Origin: Lachnospiraceae bacterium | Lineage (GTDB): Bacteria > Bacillota > Clostridia > Lachnospirales > Lachnospiraceae | Direction of reading: 5' to 3' | Assembly (NCBI GenBank): GCA_902363665.1 | Contig: CABJAW010000011.1 | Coordinates: 62,001-126,000 of the forward strand | DNA length: 64,000 nucleotides | Shown here: in pieces, positions 53,594-62,787 of the stretch | How positions within the stretch are numbered: the stretch's first letter is position 1 | Layout of the letters: every line of letters begins with the position of its first letter | The notes under the pieces: generated by a model | What the model saw: the letters and a program-made list of their open reading frames with translations, nothing else | Told to the model about the DNA's origin: nothing | Database searches by the model: none | Translations under genes and position numbers: made by a program

Positions 53594-56500
53594 ATGGCAA
53601 ATAATATAGAGAAACAGTTAAAGGAAATATCGGAACGGCTGGAACAGGGCGTAAAGGAGATTTTTACTTCGGAACGATATACGGAATATTTGAATACCAT
53701 GTCCAAGTTCCATAATTACAGTTTTAATAACACCCTTCTGATCACCATGCAGAAACCGGAGGCTACTCTGGTGGCAGGGTATCAGGCGTGGCAGAAGAAA
53801 TTTAACCGCCATGTAAAGAGAGGGGAAAAAGGAATCCAGATCATCGCACCGGCACCCATCCGTGAGAAACAGGAGATTGAAAAGATTGACCCTGTAACAA
53901 AAGAGCCGGTGATCGGGGATGACGGTCAGCCGGAAACAGAGATCGTGGAGATGGTCATTCCAAGGTTTCGTGTGACAACGGTATTTGATGTCAGCCAGAC
54001 AGAGGGAGAGCCGATTGTAGAGTTGGAAGTACCGGAACTTACCGGGAGTGTACAGTTTTATGACACGTTTATGGAAGCATTGCAGAACATTTCCCCTGTG
54101 CCAATCCGCATGATGGAAATAGAAGGGGAAGCAAAGGGGTATTATCATCAGACAGAAAAGTATATCGCAATTCAGGAAGATATGAGTAATCTCCAGACCA
54201 TGAAAACCGGAGTACACGAAGTAAGCCATGCATTGCTGCATGACCGGGAGGTAATGGATGCGGAAGGGATTTTAAAAGACCGGATAACCAAAGAAGTGGA
54301 AGCAGAAAGTATTGCCTATATTGTCTGCAACCACTTTGGTCTGGATACTTCCGAATACTCTTTTACCTATATTGCCAGCTGGTGTGAAAGCAAGGATATG
54401 AAAGCACTCCGGGCATCTATGGATACCATCCGGAAAACGTCTGCGGAAGTCATTGAGAATATCGAGACACAGATGCACGAGCTGGAAATGGAAAGACCAG
54501 TTCGGGATACTTTTCATAAGGAAGATTTAATTCTGCATCTTTCAGGCAGTATGGGTTCCGAGTTTACTTATGATCTGATCGAAAACATGAGCAGGGAACA
54601 GTTAGAGCAGAATGTGGGGGAATACGTCCGCCTTCTGGAAAGTGGTGAGATAGAGGAAAATGAGAAACCACTGGAAAGTTTTCTGGAAGAAAAAGGTGCT
54701 GCCGTCACACCACTCTATGACAGCAGTGGGCACGGAGAGAACTATCCGATTGATTTTTATGATGTGGAATATGATGCTGACACAGGCGTTACTTATTTTT
54801 CTGACCTTTCTCCGAAAGATCAGGCAGAGATGCTGGTGCAAAAAGCAGAGTTTCCAAGAAATATTTTTTCGGAAAATGAAAAGGCATTTGTAAATGAATA
54901 TGCAGAAACCTTCCCTGGACAGGTGGAAAGACTGAATGACCTGGTATGGGATATGAGGGAATCTTACGATGAAGCCGGTTCAAAGCTGGTGTATGAAGTG
55001 ATCCAGGCAGCAAGGGCGAACTTCCCAGCGAAAGAGCCGGAAATTGCAGAAGAAACAGCCATGCAGTATGCCCACCGTCTGATTGAAACAGCAGAAGCTG
55101 CCAATACGGGAGATTTCACAGATTCCCAGAGAAATCTTATTGTGAATTTTGCATATAAGATGGATGATAAAGACGAAGTGCTTGGACTGGTGAACCGTAT
55201 GATGACTGCAATCCGCAGACCGGGAAGTGAATATACGAGAAGCCTTATGAATGAAATACAGGCACAGATTGACAATTTCCCGGATGGCATGGTTGGTTTT
55301 ACAGAAATGCACGAGGCAGGAATCCAGTTAGACCATATGCTTCCGCTTACGAAAGACCGTGCATATGAATTGTACCGTGGAGGGGCAGAAATTTATGTGT
55401 TACATGGAAATCAAGAGAATCCACAGCTGGCAGAATCAACACTTGTAGACACAGAAGATGCAATTCTTGGATATGACGGTATCTTTGGAATCACAGAAAC
55501 AGAATGGGAAGTGCAGAAAGAAAGAGAAATATCTGCTACAAAACAGGAAGCACTGGAACAGCAGAGTGCAGAAAAGATTGATGAGACACTTCTTCTGCAT
55601 GGAGAAAGCGGAAGGTTTGCCATTTATCAGATGGATAGTGGGGATGAGCATACTTATCAGTTTATGGGAATGGAATCCGCAAAGAGTCTGGGATATACCA
55701 TTGACGGAAAGGATTACCGGATGGTTTATGCAGCACCATGGATGCCAACAATCACGTTAGAAAATATATTTGAACGCTTTAACATTGACCGACCGGAAGA
55801 TTTCCGTGGTCATTCTTTATCGGTAAGTGATGTGATCGTGATAAACAGGGGTGCAGAGATTACAGCCTATTATGTAGATTCTTTTGGATTTCAGGAACTT
55901 CCGGAGTTTGTCCAGCAGAGAATGAACATACTGGAACATAATTCCGTCAGGGCATATCCGCCAGTTTATAAAGGAACATTGGAACAGGCAATGGGAGAAC
56001 GGGATGTGGATGCTTATCTGGATTCGAGAAAGTTAAACATGGACTGCAAGAAAGCAATCGAAGAAGCTATCCGGGAGAATTTTGACGGGCTGCACTTAAA
56101 GCAGAATGCAGCAAAAGAAGTCGTGGAACGCTTTGGGGAAGAACGTATGAATTTTGTTATGGCAAATACCATCCAGGAACTTTCCCATGATGGAAGATTC
56201 TCCAGACAGAACAAAGACTGGGCGGAGCATATCGAAGTCCCGGAAAATATCAGCCGGGGCAGAAATCTGAACCTGGATTATGTGATCGAAAGCCACCCGG
56301 CAGTTTTAGATGGGTTTATCGACATGGCAAGAGCTGAGATCCGGATGCAGAGGATAGAACAGGCGATAGGAGAAAACGAAGTGACGATTACGGCAGAGAC
56401 AAGAGGGTATGAAGCAGAAGGACATAACGGAACATGGCATACGGTTGATGAAAAGGAATATGCCGGGGAGAAGTTTTTCTTAATGGAACAGGATGAATTT

Positions 56501-58954
56501 GGCTCCGATGTGGCAGGCATTATCGTAGCAGAAAATGGACAGCTTGTAGCGGAGGACTTATGGAACGGGTTTGACGCAGGAGCATTGGAAGCAGTTTCAG
56601 AATATTTGCAGGAAAATGGAACAACACTTTATGACTTGACGGAATTCCCGAAAGATTCTGTTGTAACCCTGCGGAGTGGACAGACACTTACAATCGAAGA
56701 AATACAGGCAGTACAGAAAGATACCTGGGAAGAAACGATGGCAGGAAAAAATGAATCTGGAACGGATGTCCGGTTTAATTTTCATGCAGTCAGTGAGGTG
56801 CAGCTGCCGGAAGGCATAAAGTTAAAAATGCCAGAGATTCATTACGTTGATAATTTTTATGTGATGGAAGATGTAAATGCAGAGGGTGTAGTAAAAGTAA
56901 ACCGGTATGAATCACTGGATGAAGCGATGCAGGAATATTTACGTCTGCCAAATCATCAGAAAAAAGTGCTTGGTATCCAGAATACGGAAACGATGCAGGA
57001 AAGCATGGATTTTATCCGATGTGAAAACGGGATAGATCGGCTGACCCATGCGTATAAACAGATCGGAGGGTGGCTGAATCCAGAAATATATGAAGTGGTA
57101 AATAAAATGGAAAACATGCTGGACTGGAATGAGGTACAGATTGCATATCAGATTGGAAAACAATACTTTACAATCCAGACCGCAGAAGATGGTTATGACT
57201 ATACATTTTATAATGAAGATTATCAGGAGGATGATGGAGGAATCTATGACAATCCGACAATCTATGTAGATGAAGCTGCCAGTGATATTTTAGAAGATAA
57301 AGGGTACTCACTGGAAGATGCAAAAGTAGTGGATTACGAAGATCTGATGGCAGATGTGGAAGAAGTTCAGGAAGAACAGATGCAGCGGATACAATTAGAA
57401 AAGAACTGCCCGGCAAGTATTTTTGAAGGATTTCGCAGGGAAGAAGCAATGCAAACCTATGAAGGAATCGCAATGCAGTTTACCAGGAGTAAAGGGTATC
57501 TGACCATACAGGCAACAGAAGAAGGATATTCGTTTATTTTTTATGACTCTGATCTGCATGAAATCCAGGGTGGTGATTATGATAATCCAGACGCATCCAT
57601 TCAGGAAGCTGCTTATGAAATCCTTAAAAGTGAAAGAATGGATGATGTGGAATGTGTCAAAGTGGATTATAAAGAATTTGAAGAAATGACGATCCAGCAC
57701 TCTAAAGATTTATTGCAGGAGGGGGAACTTCGTGCGACTTCTGAGATTGGAAGAAATGAACTGGCATTAAACAGTCTGAGCAGGGCAGATGTTGAAAGAG
57801 GTGTCTTGTATCATGCACAGGCAGTATTAGAAGATATGGGAATGGAACAGGAGGTAGAGCTGCTTGCTGCAAGAGTGTATGGTTCCAGAAGCAGACAAGA
57901 CCTTTACCGGGAAGATTCTGACCTTGATGTGGTTCTTTCCTATAAAGGTGATATTCGAGAAGATAGCTTTTTCAATGCCTTAAATGAATCTGGTATAGCG
58001 ATGGCAGGAATTAAGGTGGATATTAACCCGATTGCAGAGGAGCGAATCACTCTGGCAGAGTATATAAAAGAATCCGAAAAATATCTTGACCAGCAGGAGA
58101 TTAAAAAGCTCGCTGTGGACCTGGATAATTTTAGCTATGACGTTGATACCTATGAGTATAACGATACAGTTGAAAATAGAGAAGAACAGGTGGAAAAACT
58201 CACGGAGAATATTTTGAATAAGAAAACAGAAACTATCAAGGACTGGCTGCTTGAGGTATCCGAGGAATCCGATATAGACAGCGATGTTATAACTGCCCGT
58301 TCTTTACTTTCCCGTCTGGAAGATACAGAGCGATTTTCTATTTTTGACAAACAGCCGGAGCAGGAACAGCCAGAAGCCACGATCAGTTTTTATGTCGCAG
58401 AGTGCATGGAGTTTCCGGTCATGGGAGAGTACCATAACAACCTCACTTTAGAAGAAGCCATTAAAATATATGAGAGTATCCCAGCAGAGAGACTGCATGG
58501 GATTAAAGGAATCGGATTTGATCTGCAAGATGGTGATGAAAATTATTCCGGAGAATATGAGTTGATGAGTGCAGACCGGATACGGCGTGATCTGATAGAT
58601 ATGATTCCACACTATAAAGAAAGCCCTCTGGTGCAGAAAGCAATCGCAGACATGGAAAAGTATCTGGATGAAAAGCATGGAAGGGTAAAGGAAACGGAAC
58701 ATACGACAGAAACAGTAATAGGAAGTGGACAGAAACCTTCTGCGATTGCGGCAGACAGAAGGGCAGAGCAGGAACCGGTATCTGTAAATCGGAGCCAGCC
58801 ACAAAAGGCAGAACCTGCAAGCAGAGCAAAAGGTGAAGTGAAGAAATCTGTGCTGCAGTCTTTAAAAGATTTTCAGGCAAGGGCAAAAGCACAGGAGCAG
58901 AATAAGACAACGGAGAAATCCAAGACACATAAGAAGGGAGAAGTGGAATTATGA
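53594..58954 (+). CDS. ArdC-type antirestriction/metallopeptidase multidomain protein
   Basis: A 1786-residue protein. The N-terminus is ArdC-like (FHNYSFNNTLLITMQKPEAT), with a zinc peptidase motif HEVSH (208-212). Further on come a YodL-like domain (NIFERFNIDRPEDFRGHSLS), DUF3849- and DUF4316-like domains (about residues 790-1010), repeated beta modules (FTIQTAEDGYDYTFYNED and LTIQATEEGYSFIFYDSD) and a nucleotidyltransferase-like domain (GSRSRQDLYREDSDLD, Gly1430 to Asp1445). ATG 53594 is chosen because GGAGGG lies at 53581-53586; the ATG at 53579 precedes that site. ArdC proteins protect incoming DNA from restriction. The other domains have no known role. Confidence 0.82.
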   Translation: MANNIEKQLKEISERLEQGVKEIFTSERYTEYLNTMSKFHNYSFNNTLLITMQKPEATLVAGYQAWQKKFNRHVKRGEKGIQIIAPAPIREKQEIEKIDPVTKEPVIGDDGQPETEIVEMVIPRFRVTTVFDVSQTEGEPIVELEVPELTGSVQFYDTFMEALQNISPVPIRMMEIEGEAKGYYHQTEKYIAIQEDMSNLQTMKTGVHEVSHALLHDREVMDAEGILKDRITKEVEAESIAYIVCNHFGLDTSEYSFTYIASWCESKDMKALRASMDTIRKTSAEVIENIETQMHELEMERPVRDTFHKEDLILHLSGSMGSEFTYDLIENMSREQLEQNVGEYVRLLESGEIEENEKPLESFLEEKGAAVTPLYDSSGHGENYPIDFYDVEYDADTGVTYFSDLSPKDQAEMLVQKAEFPRNIFSENEKAFVNEYAETFPGQVERLNDLVWDMRESYDEAGSKLVYEVIQAARANFPAKEPEIAEETAMQYAHRLIETAEAANTGDFTDSQRNLIVNFAYKMDDKDEVLGLVNRMMTAIRRPGSEYTRSLMNEIQAQIDNFPDGMVGFTEMHEAGIQLDHMLPLTKDRAYELYRGGAEIYVLHGNQENPQLAESTLVDTEDAILGYDGIFGITETEWEVQKEREISATKQEALEQQSAEKIDETLLLHGESGRFAIYQMDSGDEHTYQFMGMESAKSLGYTIDGKDYRMVYAAPWMPTITLENIFERFNIDRPEDFRGHSLSVSDVIVINRGAEITAYYVDSFGFQELPEFVQQRMNILEHNSVRAYPPVYKGTLEQAMGERDVDAYLDSRKLNMDCKKAIEEAIRENFDGLHLKQNAAKEVVERFGEERMNFVMANTIQELSHDGRFSRQNKDWAEHIEVPENISRGRNLNLDYVIESHPAVLDGFIDMARAEIRMQRIEQAIGENEVTITAETRGYEAEGHNGTWHTVDEKEYAGEKFFLMEQDEFGSDVAGIIVAENGQLVAEDLWNGFDAGALEAVSEYLQENGTTLYDLTEFPKDSVVTLRSGQTLTIEEIQAVQKDTWEETMAGKNESGTDVRFNFHAVSEVQLPEGIKLKMPEIHYVDNFYVMEDVNAEGVVKVNRYESLDEAMQEYLRLPNHQKKVLGIQNTETMQESMDFIRCENGIDRLTHAYKQIGGWLNPEIYEVVNKMENMLDWNEVQIAYQIGKQYFTIQTAEDGYDYTFYNEDYQEDDGGIYDNPTIYVDEAASDILEDKGYSLEDAKVVDYEDLMADVEEVQEEQMQRIQLEKNCPASIFEGFRREEAMQTYEGIAMQFTRSKGYLTIQATEEGYSFIFYDSDLHEIQGGDYDNPDASIQEAAYEILKSERMDDVECVKVDYKEFEEMTIQHSKDLLQEGELRATSEIGRNELALNSLSRADVERGVLYHAQAVLEDMGMEQEVELLAARVYGSRSRQDLYREDSDLDVVLSYKGDIREDSFFNALNESGIAMAGIKVDINPIAEERITLAEYIKESEKYLDQQEIKKLAVDLDNFSYDVDTYEYNDTVENREEQVEKLTENILNKKTETIKDWLLEVSEESDIDSDVITARSLLSRLEDTERFSIFDKQPEQEQPEATISFYVAECMEFPVMGEYHNNLTLEEAIKIYESIPAERLHGIKGIGFDLQDGDENYSGEYELMSADRIRRDLIDMIPHYKESPLVQKAIADMEKYLDEKHGRVKETEHTTETVIGSGQKPSAIAADRRAEQEPVSVNRSQPQKAEPASRAKGEVKKSVLQSLKDFQARAKAQEQNKTTEKSKTHKKGEVEL

Positions 58955-59202
58955 TGGATCTGGCGATGAACTTTGATGCGGATGAATGTTTAGTAACAGC
59001 AATGTTTGATAAAGGAAACAGAAATGACACGATGGAGGCAATCGATCATATCATTCCTTTTCTGAAAGGCGATGCAGATATGATCGGGCTTGTCTGCAAT
59101 ACCATAAGAAAACTGTTCTGCATGAGCGATGAAGGATATGAGGTTTTTCTTATGGATCTGGAAGAATATAAAATGGAACTGGAAGAGGAGGATGAAGAAT
59201 GA
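58951..59202 (+). CDS. Small TTRAP-like protein
   Basis: An 83-residue acidic protein overlapping the ends of both neighbours by four bases. The central GNRNDTMEAIDHIIPFL and CNTIRKLFCMSDEGYEVF match the pattern of transposon-transfer assisting proteins (GxRxxTxxxI, then a KLxxMSDxxY segment). Element B has a longer relative at 27909. The function is unknown; it is probably co-translated with the ArdC-type protein and the YodL protein. Confidence 0.65.
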   Translation: MMDLAMNFDADECLVTAMFDKGNRNDTMEAIDHIIPFLKGDADMIGLVCNTIRKLFCMSDEGYEVFLMDLEEYKMELEEEDEE

Positions 59203-60107
59203 ATACAAGTCAGTGTGCAGTATATCAGGTAAAAGATACCCCAGAGTACCGGGATGTCCGTTTCCGTTCTTACGAGAAACTGAAAAGCGAAGGAAGAACA
59301 GTCCAGGTAGAAAACTATCAGCAGGTGTATATTGGAAGAATCCAGCCGGGGGAAACTCCGGCTGATATTAAACTCCGTTTACAGAAGCAGCGACCGAAGA
59401 ACTTCAAAGGTCATTCCATTGGTTGCAGTGATGTGATCGTCATCACCGACGATGGAAAAACCACAGCTTACTATGTCAACAAAGATGGTTTTATCATCAT
59501 TCCAGAATTTCTCACAATCAAAAGTTCTTCCGATACCAGACTTTCCATTGATACAACCGGGTACGAAATCGAAGGAAAGAAAGGAACATGGCTTGCACAG
59601 GATTACATCCTGATGAACGAGAAGAAATGGTTTCTGATGGAGCATGAGGAGTATGGAACAAGAGCAGCCTATGTGATTCTCAGTGAGGAAGGTGCCGTAG
59701 TCATGAATGACTGTTACAATGGCTTTGATGAAGAAGCCAGACGGAACATCCAGAACTTCATGCAGCAACAGGCAGAGCAGGCACAGCAAAAACAACAGGA
59801 AATGCAGGCACAATCCCAGATCAGACAGCAACAATCTGGAGAAACACAAAAGAAGAAACCAGAGCTGGCAAACTGGCAGAAGGTCATGGATAATGGAGAA
59901 TATCTTCGCAGTGCAGAGATGGCAGAAGAAGCCAACTACAATATGATTGATGGACTGATGAACAACATTCCAAGGAAAAAAGATAAAAATGCTCCACGAA
60001 GATCGGTACTGAAACGACTCCGTAATCATCAGAAGAAGATAGCCAGTCAGAGAAAAGGACAGCCACAGAAGGAAATCGAAGAAGAAATGGAGAGGAAGAA
60101 GAAATAG
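59199..60107 (+). CDS. YodL/DUF4316-domain protein
   Basis: A 302-residue protein with a YodL-like domain (YIGRIQPGETPADIKLRL, then FKGHSIGCSDVIVITDDG). A DUF4316-like domain follows (TTGYEIEGKKGTWLAQD ... FLMEHEEYGTRAAYVI), then a long Gln-rich coiled coil and a basic tail. Both domains have relatives in the preceding giant protein (FRGHSLSVSDVIVINRG and TRGYEAEGHNGTWHTVD), so the two genes share a duplicated module. ATG 59199 overlaps the preceding stop (ATGA). It is the last gene of the operon, followed by a terminator. Confidence 0.82.
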   Translation: MNTSQCAVYQVKDTPEYRDVRFRSYEKLKSEGRTVQVENYQQVYIGRIQPGETPADIKLRLQKQRPKNFKGHSIGCSDVIVITDDGKTTAYYVNKDGFIIIPEFLTIKSSSDTRLSIDTTGYEIEGKKGTWLAQDYILMNEKKWFLMEHEEYGTRAAYVILSEEGAVVMNDCYNGFDEEARRNIQNFMQQQAEQAQQKQQEMQAQSQIRQQQSGETQKKKPELANWQKVMDNGEYLRSAEMAEEANYNMIDGLMNNIPRKKDKNAPRRSVLKRLRNHQKKIASQRKGQPQKEIEEEMERKKK

Positions 60108-60115
60108 TTTTTAAG

Positions 60116-60162
60116 AAGTGGATGTTACTGTAACTTTTAGTTAAAGTAGCATCCACTTTTTA
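60116..60162 (+). terminator. Terminator between convergent operons
   Basis: AAGTGGATG (60116-60124) pairs with CATCCACTT (60150-60158) and TTTT follows; an inner TACT/AGTA pair extends the stem. It ends the 43-60 kb operon and faces the convergent HEPN gene. Confidence 0.85.
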
Positions 60163-60200
60163 GATAATGTATTTTAAAGATGAATCTTAATATTAAAATA

Positions 60201-62003
60201 CTATTCAATGAATAAATATTTTGGTCGTACAATGCGATAGATGTCTTCAGGAGAAAGGGTTTCTGAAGCAATCTCGGAAGAAGATTTCTTCTTTTTCTTT
60301 TTGATATCTGGCGATAATTTTTTATTATAGTCTTGGTAGGTGGCATCTACAGAAATTAATATATCTGTAATGCTATATAAATTGTTTTTTTCCTGATAGT
60401 ATAATATCGTGGAAAGTACAGAGTTAACATAGCGATACAATCGAAAGCTGATATACTCCAGGGAATCGTCAATATCCTTTGTAGAATGAATTAGTTGATT
60501 TCGGAGACGATAAATATAATTTAAATCATGCTTAATACCGTCAAAATATTCTTGAATTGCCTTGCTTGTTTTTTCTGGCTCAGTTAAAAGCATAATTATT
60601 TCACGACATTCTCGCTCAAGGACAATATGGAAAGAAAGCTCAGATAAAATAGCACTATATTTATTTACATCACTTAGATAAGCAATTACTTTTGGGGTAG
60701 AATAATCTTTTTCAGTGACCTGACAATTCATTATAAAATTTTGTAAAGTAGGATATTTCTCAGCATAATCCTTTTTGTTAGACATACAATAAGTAAGTCG
60801 TGCCCAAAATATATTAAGTTTATTTTTTAGATAGAACAATCCAAAAACTTCTGGAACAACAACGCGTGCTTTTTCTATGATTGTAAAGCGTGGAAATGAA
60901 TATAAAATATATTCAAGGGATGACCAAAAGTTAAGAAAACGGTTTTGAGTAGTCAGCGATTTGGCAGAATTAAGAGTATAAAGTATTCGTTCCAAAGTTC
61001 TAATATTGTTGCTGCCAAGATCATTTCGCAACTGTAAAAAACGTTCCAACTGTTTTTTATAGTTTGCGTCAATATGGTTAAGCATTTTTATGGGATCAAT
61101 GCTGTTTAAGCTGATTTTATGAAAAACCGTGTCTTCTTTCCAATAATACCATAAATCATCGCGAATACAATTGGTTGTGCTTTGCCACATATCAAACAGT
61201 TCTGTAACGGATTGGAATTCTTTTTGAGCTAAGTCGATTGCTTTGAATTCATCTAAAGCTAGATACTCTTTACTGGCAATTAAGGTATCGTTATTTATAT
61301 GAGGTATCCCTAATTCTTGGTTAGTATGGATTTCAAATTGCTGTTTTATAAGATTAAGTGCCAGTTCCTTCTGCGTCTGGCTTGAAATTTTAAAACAGAT
61401 ATGAATAGAAAAAGGTATAGGTTTTCTGTCAAATTCGTTAAGATTCTGTATAGTTTTTTCAGCATCATTATGTTCTAGAAATTCTTGCTGCTGTCTTTTG
61501 AAAAAATCTAAAATATGAGACATAGAATGTCCTGCATATAATAAATCACTAATAAGAGCCTCCATTAAATAATCCATGCCTTTGAATGTGGTTTCTGTGA
61601 GTAAGCATTGAATATAACAATTTATGAGATTTTCAGCTTCCAATTTCTTTTTTAAAGCTACAATGCTACGGTGAATGTTATGAAGTTCTTTATCGCGAGC
61701 TTCATTTGCAAGATTTATGAGCTGATGTAAGTGAGAAAAATCATTTTGGTATAAATCAAGCTTATGAAAAGGATGTATTTGCATCTGGTAATCCAGTCCT
61801 TCTAACAATCCTTCGTATGAGCGTTTTAGTTTGGTTGGGTCAAGGAATGCCCTAAGTTCATCATAGGTGCTGATACAGATACCCATATATTGCAATAAAC
61901 TTTCTGTTCGCTTTTCTTCAAGTGTGTGGAAAGAATTATGTACCAAATCTCGTATTTTGAAAATAAAATATTTTCTGCTATCTGCTTTGTTCTTTTCTAA
62001 CAT
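60201..62003 (-). CDS. HEPN-motif protein, possible RNase-type defence factor
   Basis: A 600-residue soluble protein. Residues about 345-400 (RFLNFWSSLEYILYSFPRFT, then KARVVVPEVFGLFY) and the later YRLRNQLIHSTKD resemble HEPN/ApeA-like proteins. Arg501-Asn502 to His506 is an exact RNxxxH ribonuclease motif. The rest is helical and unrecognised, and the C-terminus has a lysine run (DIKKKKKKSSSEI). The gene is markedly AT-rich compared with its neighbours and sits as an isolated minus-strand insertion between the YodL operon and the relaxase operon, as cargo does. Many such proteins act in anti-phage abortive infection. That role is inferred. Confidence 0.65.
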   Translation of the reverse strand: MLEKNKADSRKYFIFKIRDLVHNSFHTLEEKRTESLLQYMGICISTYDELRAFLDPTKLKRSYEGLLEGLDYQMQIHPFHKLDLYQNDFSHLHQLINLANEARDKELHNIHRSIVALKKKLEAENLINCYIQCLLTETTFKGMDYLMEALISDLLYAGHSMSHILDFFKRQQQEFLEHNDAEKTIQNLNEFDRKPIPFSIHICFKISSQTQKELALNLIKQQFEIHTNQELGIPHINNDTLIASKEYLALDEFKAIDLAQKEFQSVTELFDMWQSTTNCIRDDLWYYWKEDTVFHKISLNSIDPIKMLNHIDANYKKQLERFLQLRNDLGSNNIRTLERILYTLNSAKSLTTQNRFLNFWSSLEYILYSFPRFTIIEKARVVVPEVFGLFYLKNKLNIFWARLTYCMSNKKDYAEKYPTLQNFIMNCQVTEKDYSTPKVIAYLSDVNKYSAILSELSFHIVLERECREIIMLLTEPEKTSKAIQEYFDGIKHDLNYIYRLRNQLIHSTKDIDDSLEYISFRLYRYVNSVLSTILYYQEKNNLYSITDILISVDATYQDYNKKLSPDIKKKKKKSSSEIASETLSPEDIYRIVRPKYLFIE

Positions 62004-62043
62004 AAGTGAGACCTTTTTTCCTTTCTTTTATTTGAAATTTATC

Positions 62044-62072
62044 TTGACAAATTAAAATTTATCGACTAAGAT
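62044..62072 (+). promoter_or_regulatory. Divergent sigma-A promoter upstream of an RNA-like locus
   Basis: TTGACA (62044-62049), a 17-bp spacer and TAAGAT (62067-62072) form a near-consensus promoter pointing away from the HEPN gene. Transcription would start near 62079, just before the first repeated RNA unit. No protein frame with a ribosome binding site follows on the plus strand. Confidence 0.65.
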
Positions 62073-62079
62073 TAAGATA

Positions 62080-62260
62080 GATTGAGATACATGAGCAAGA
62101 AACGGGCTACCTGGGTAGTACCATTTTGTTTACTGTATCTTTTTATTTATGTATAAAAGGTGTTGATACCACATAATATATTTATAGAGGAAGGTGCATA
62201 TTTCTGAGGCCAGGCTGTCTGGGCAGTTCTCCCTTTAATACTGCATCTTCTTTTTAATTA
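62080..62260 (+). ncRNA. Candidate small RNA with two similar folded units
   Basis: Unit 1 (62086-62139) starts with GATACA and ends with TGTATC, then five T. Unit 2 (62193-62247) starts with GGTGCA and ends with TGCATC, then TTCTTTTT. Inside each, GGCTACCTGGGTAGT (62105-62119) and GGCTGTCTGGGCAGT (62213-62227) match at 12 of 15 positions. Each is followed after 12 nt by ACTG(T/C)ATCTT. The differences keep the pairing in both the outer stem and the inner CTA/TAG versus CTG/CAG stem, as expected for conserved RNA. A consensus-like promoter lies at 62044-62072. The function is unknown. Confidence 0.5.
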
Positions 62261-62460
62261 TATCATACTGTAAATAAGAAAAACATCAATGTTTTTGTAT
62301 TGATTTATGAAATGAACTATGGTTGTGAGTTCTTTTTCAATAGGTATTTTCGTTATAACTGTTTGAGAATACCGGTACATTTACATAAGCAATGTATTTT
62401 ATGTGAACTTTTTAATAGCATTTTTCTATTTCGCCACACATGGAGAAACTCCTTCTTTGA
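62261..62460. other. Intergenic stretch without supported gene
   Basis: AT-rich sequence between the RNA-like locus and the small broken gene. On the minus strand an AAGAAGGAG site (near 62448-62457) precedes a nine-codon frame (ATG at 62443, MCGEIEKCY), too short to call. The plus-strand frame of about 75 codons from 62300 has no ribosome binding site. Nothing else is supported. Confidence 0.4.
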
Positions 62461-62668
62461 TTATTCAGCAGATTCTTCAGAAACAGAGTCTTTCTTTTTT
62501 AAGGACTTTCCAGAAATCATTTTATGACCAGAATAGATAGCCATAATCATACAGAGAAGAGAGCTGTAAGCAAAATATTTATGAGCAGATTTCATATCTT
62601 GAGAAGCAGTAAAAAGTTCCGATCATGGATGCCAATGCACCGAGTGACCAATATTTATGTGCCTTCAT
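62461..62668 (-). pseudogene. Frameshifted small membrane protein gene
   Basis: On the minus strand ATG 62668, preceded by AGGAGA, begins MKAHKYWSLGALASMIGTF. The frame then shifts at a T run around 62610-62616 (GGAACTTTTTACTGC), after which another frame continues TASQDMKSAHKYFAYSSLLC, MIMAIYSGHKMISG, and ends at 62461. Both halves are hydrophobic/helical and the total (208 nt) is not a multiple of three. One base gained or two lost would explain it. It lies between the relaxase gene and the RNA-like locus. Confidence 0.55.
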
Positions 62669-62787
62669 TTTAATGATGTCTCCTGTGTTTTTCTATATCA
62701 TACATCTTTTTAGGAAAGATGCAAACAGGAATTTATTCATTAGCATAGATTTGAAAATGATATTTGGGTGCTTGGAGATGAAAAGGT

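Noticed and set aside
60201..62003. Assigning the minus-strand 600-residue protein as a known Abi or ApeA family member
   Set aside because: Only the RNxxxH motif and a general helical pattern are seen; the overall similarity is not enough without a profile search, so it is called HEPN-motif only.
62300..62527. 75-codon plus-strand frame after the RNA-like locus
   Set aside because: No ribosome binding site, composition unlike a protein, and opposite to the broken membrane gene.
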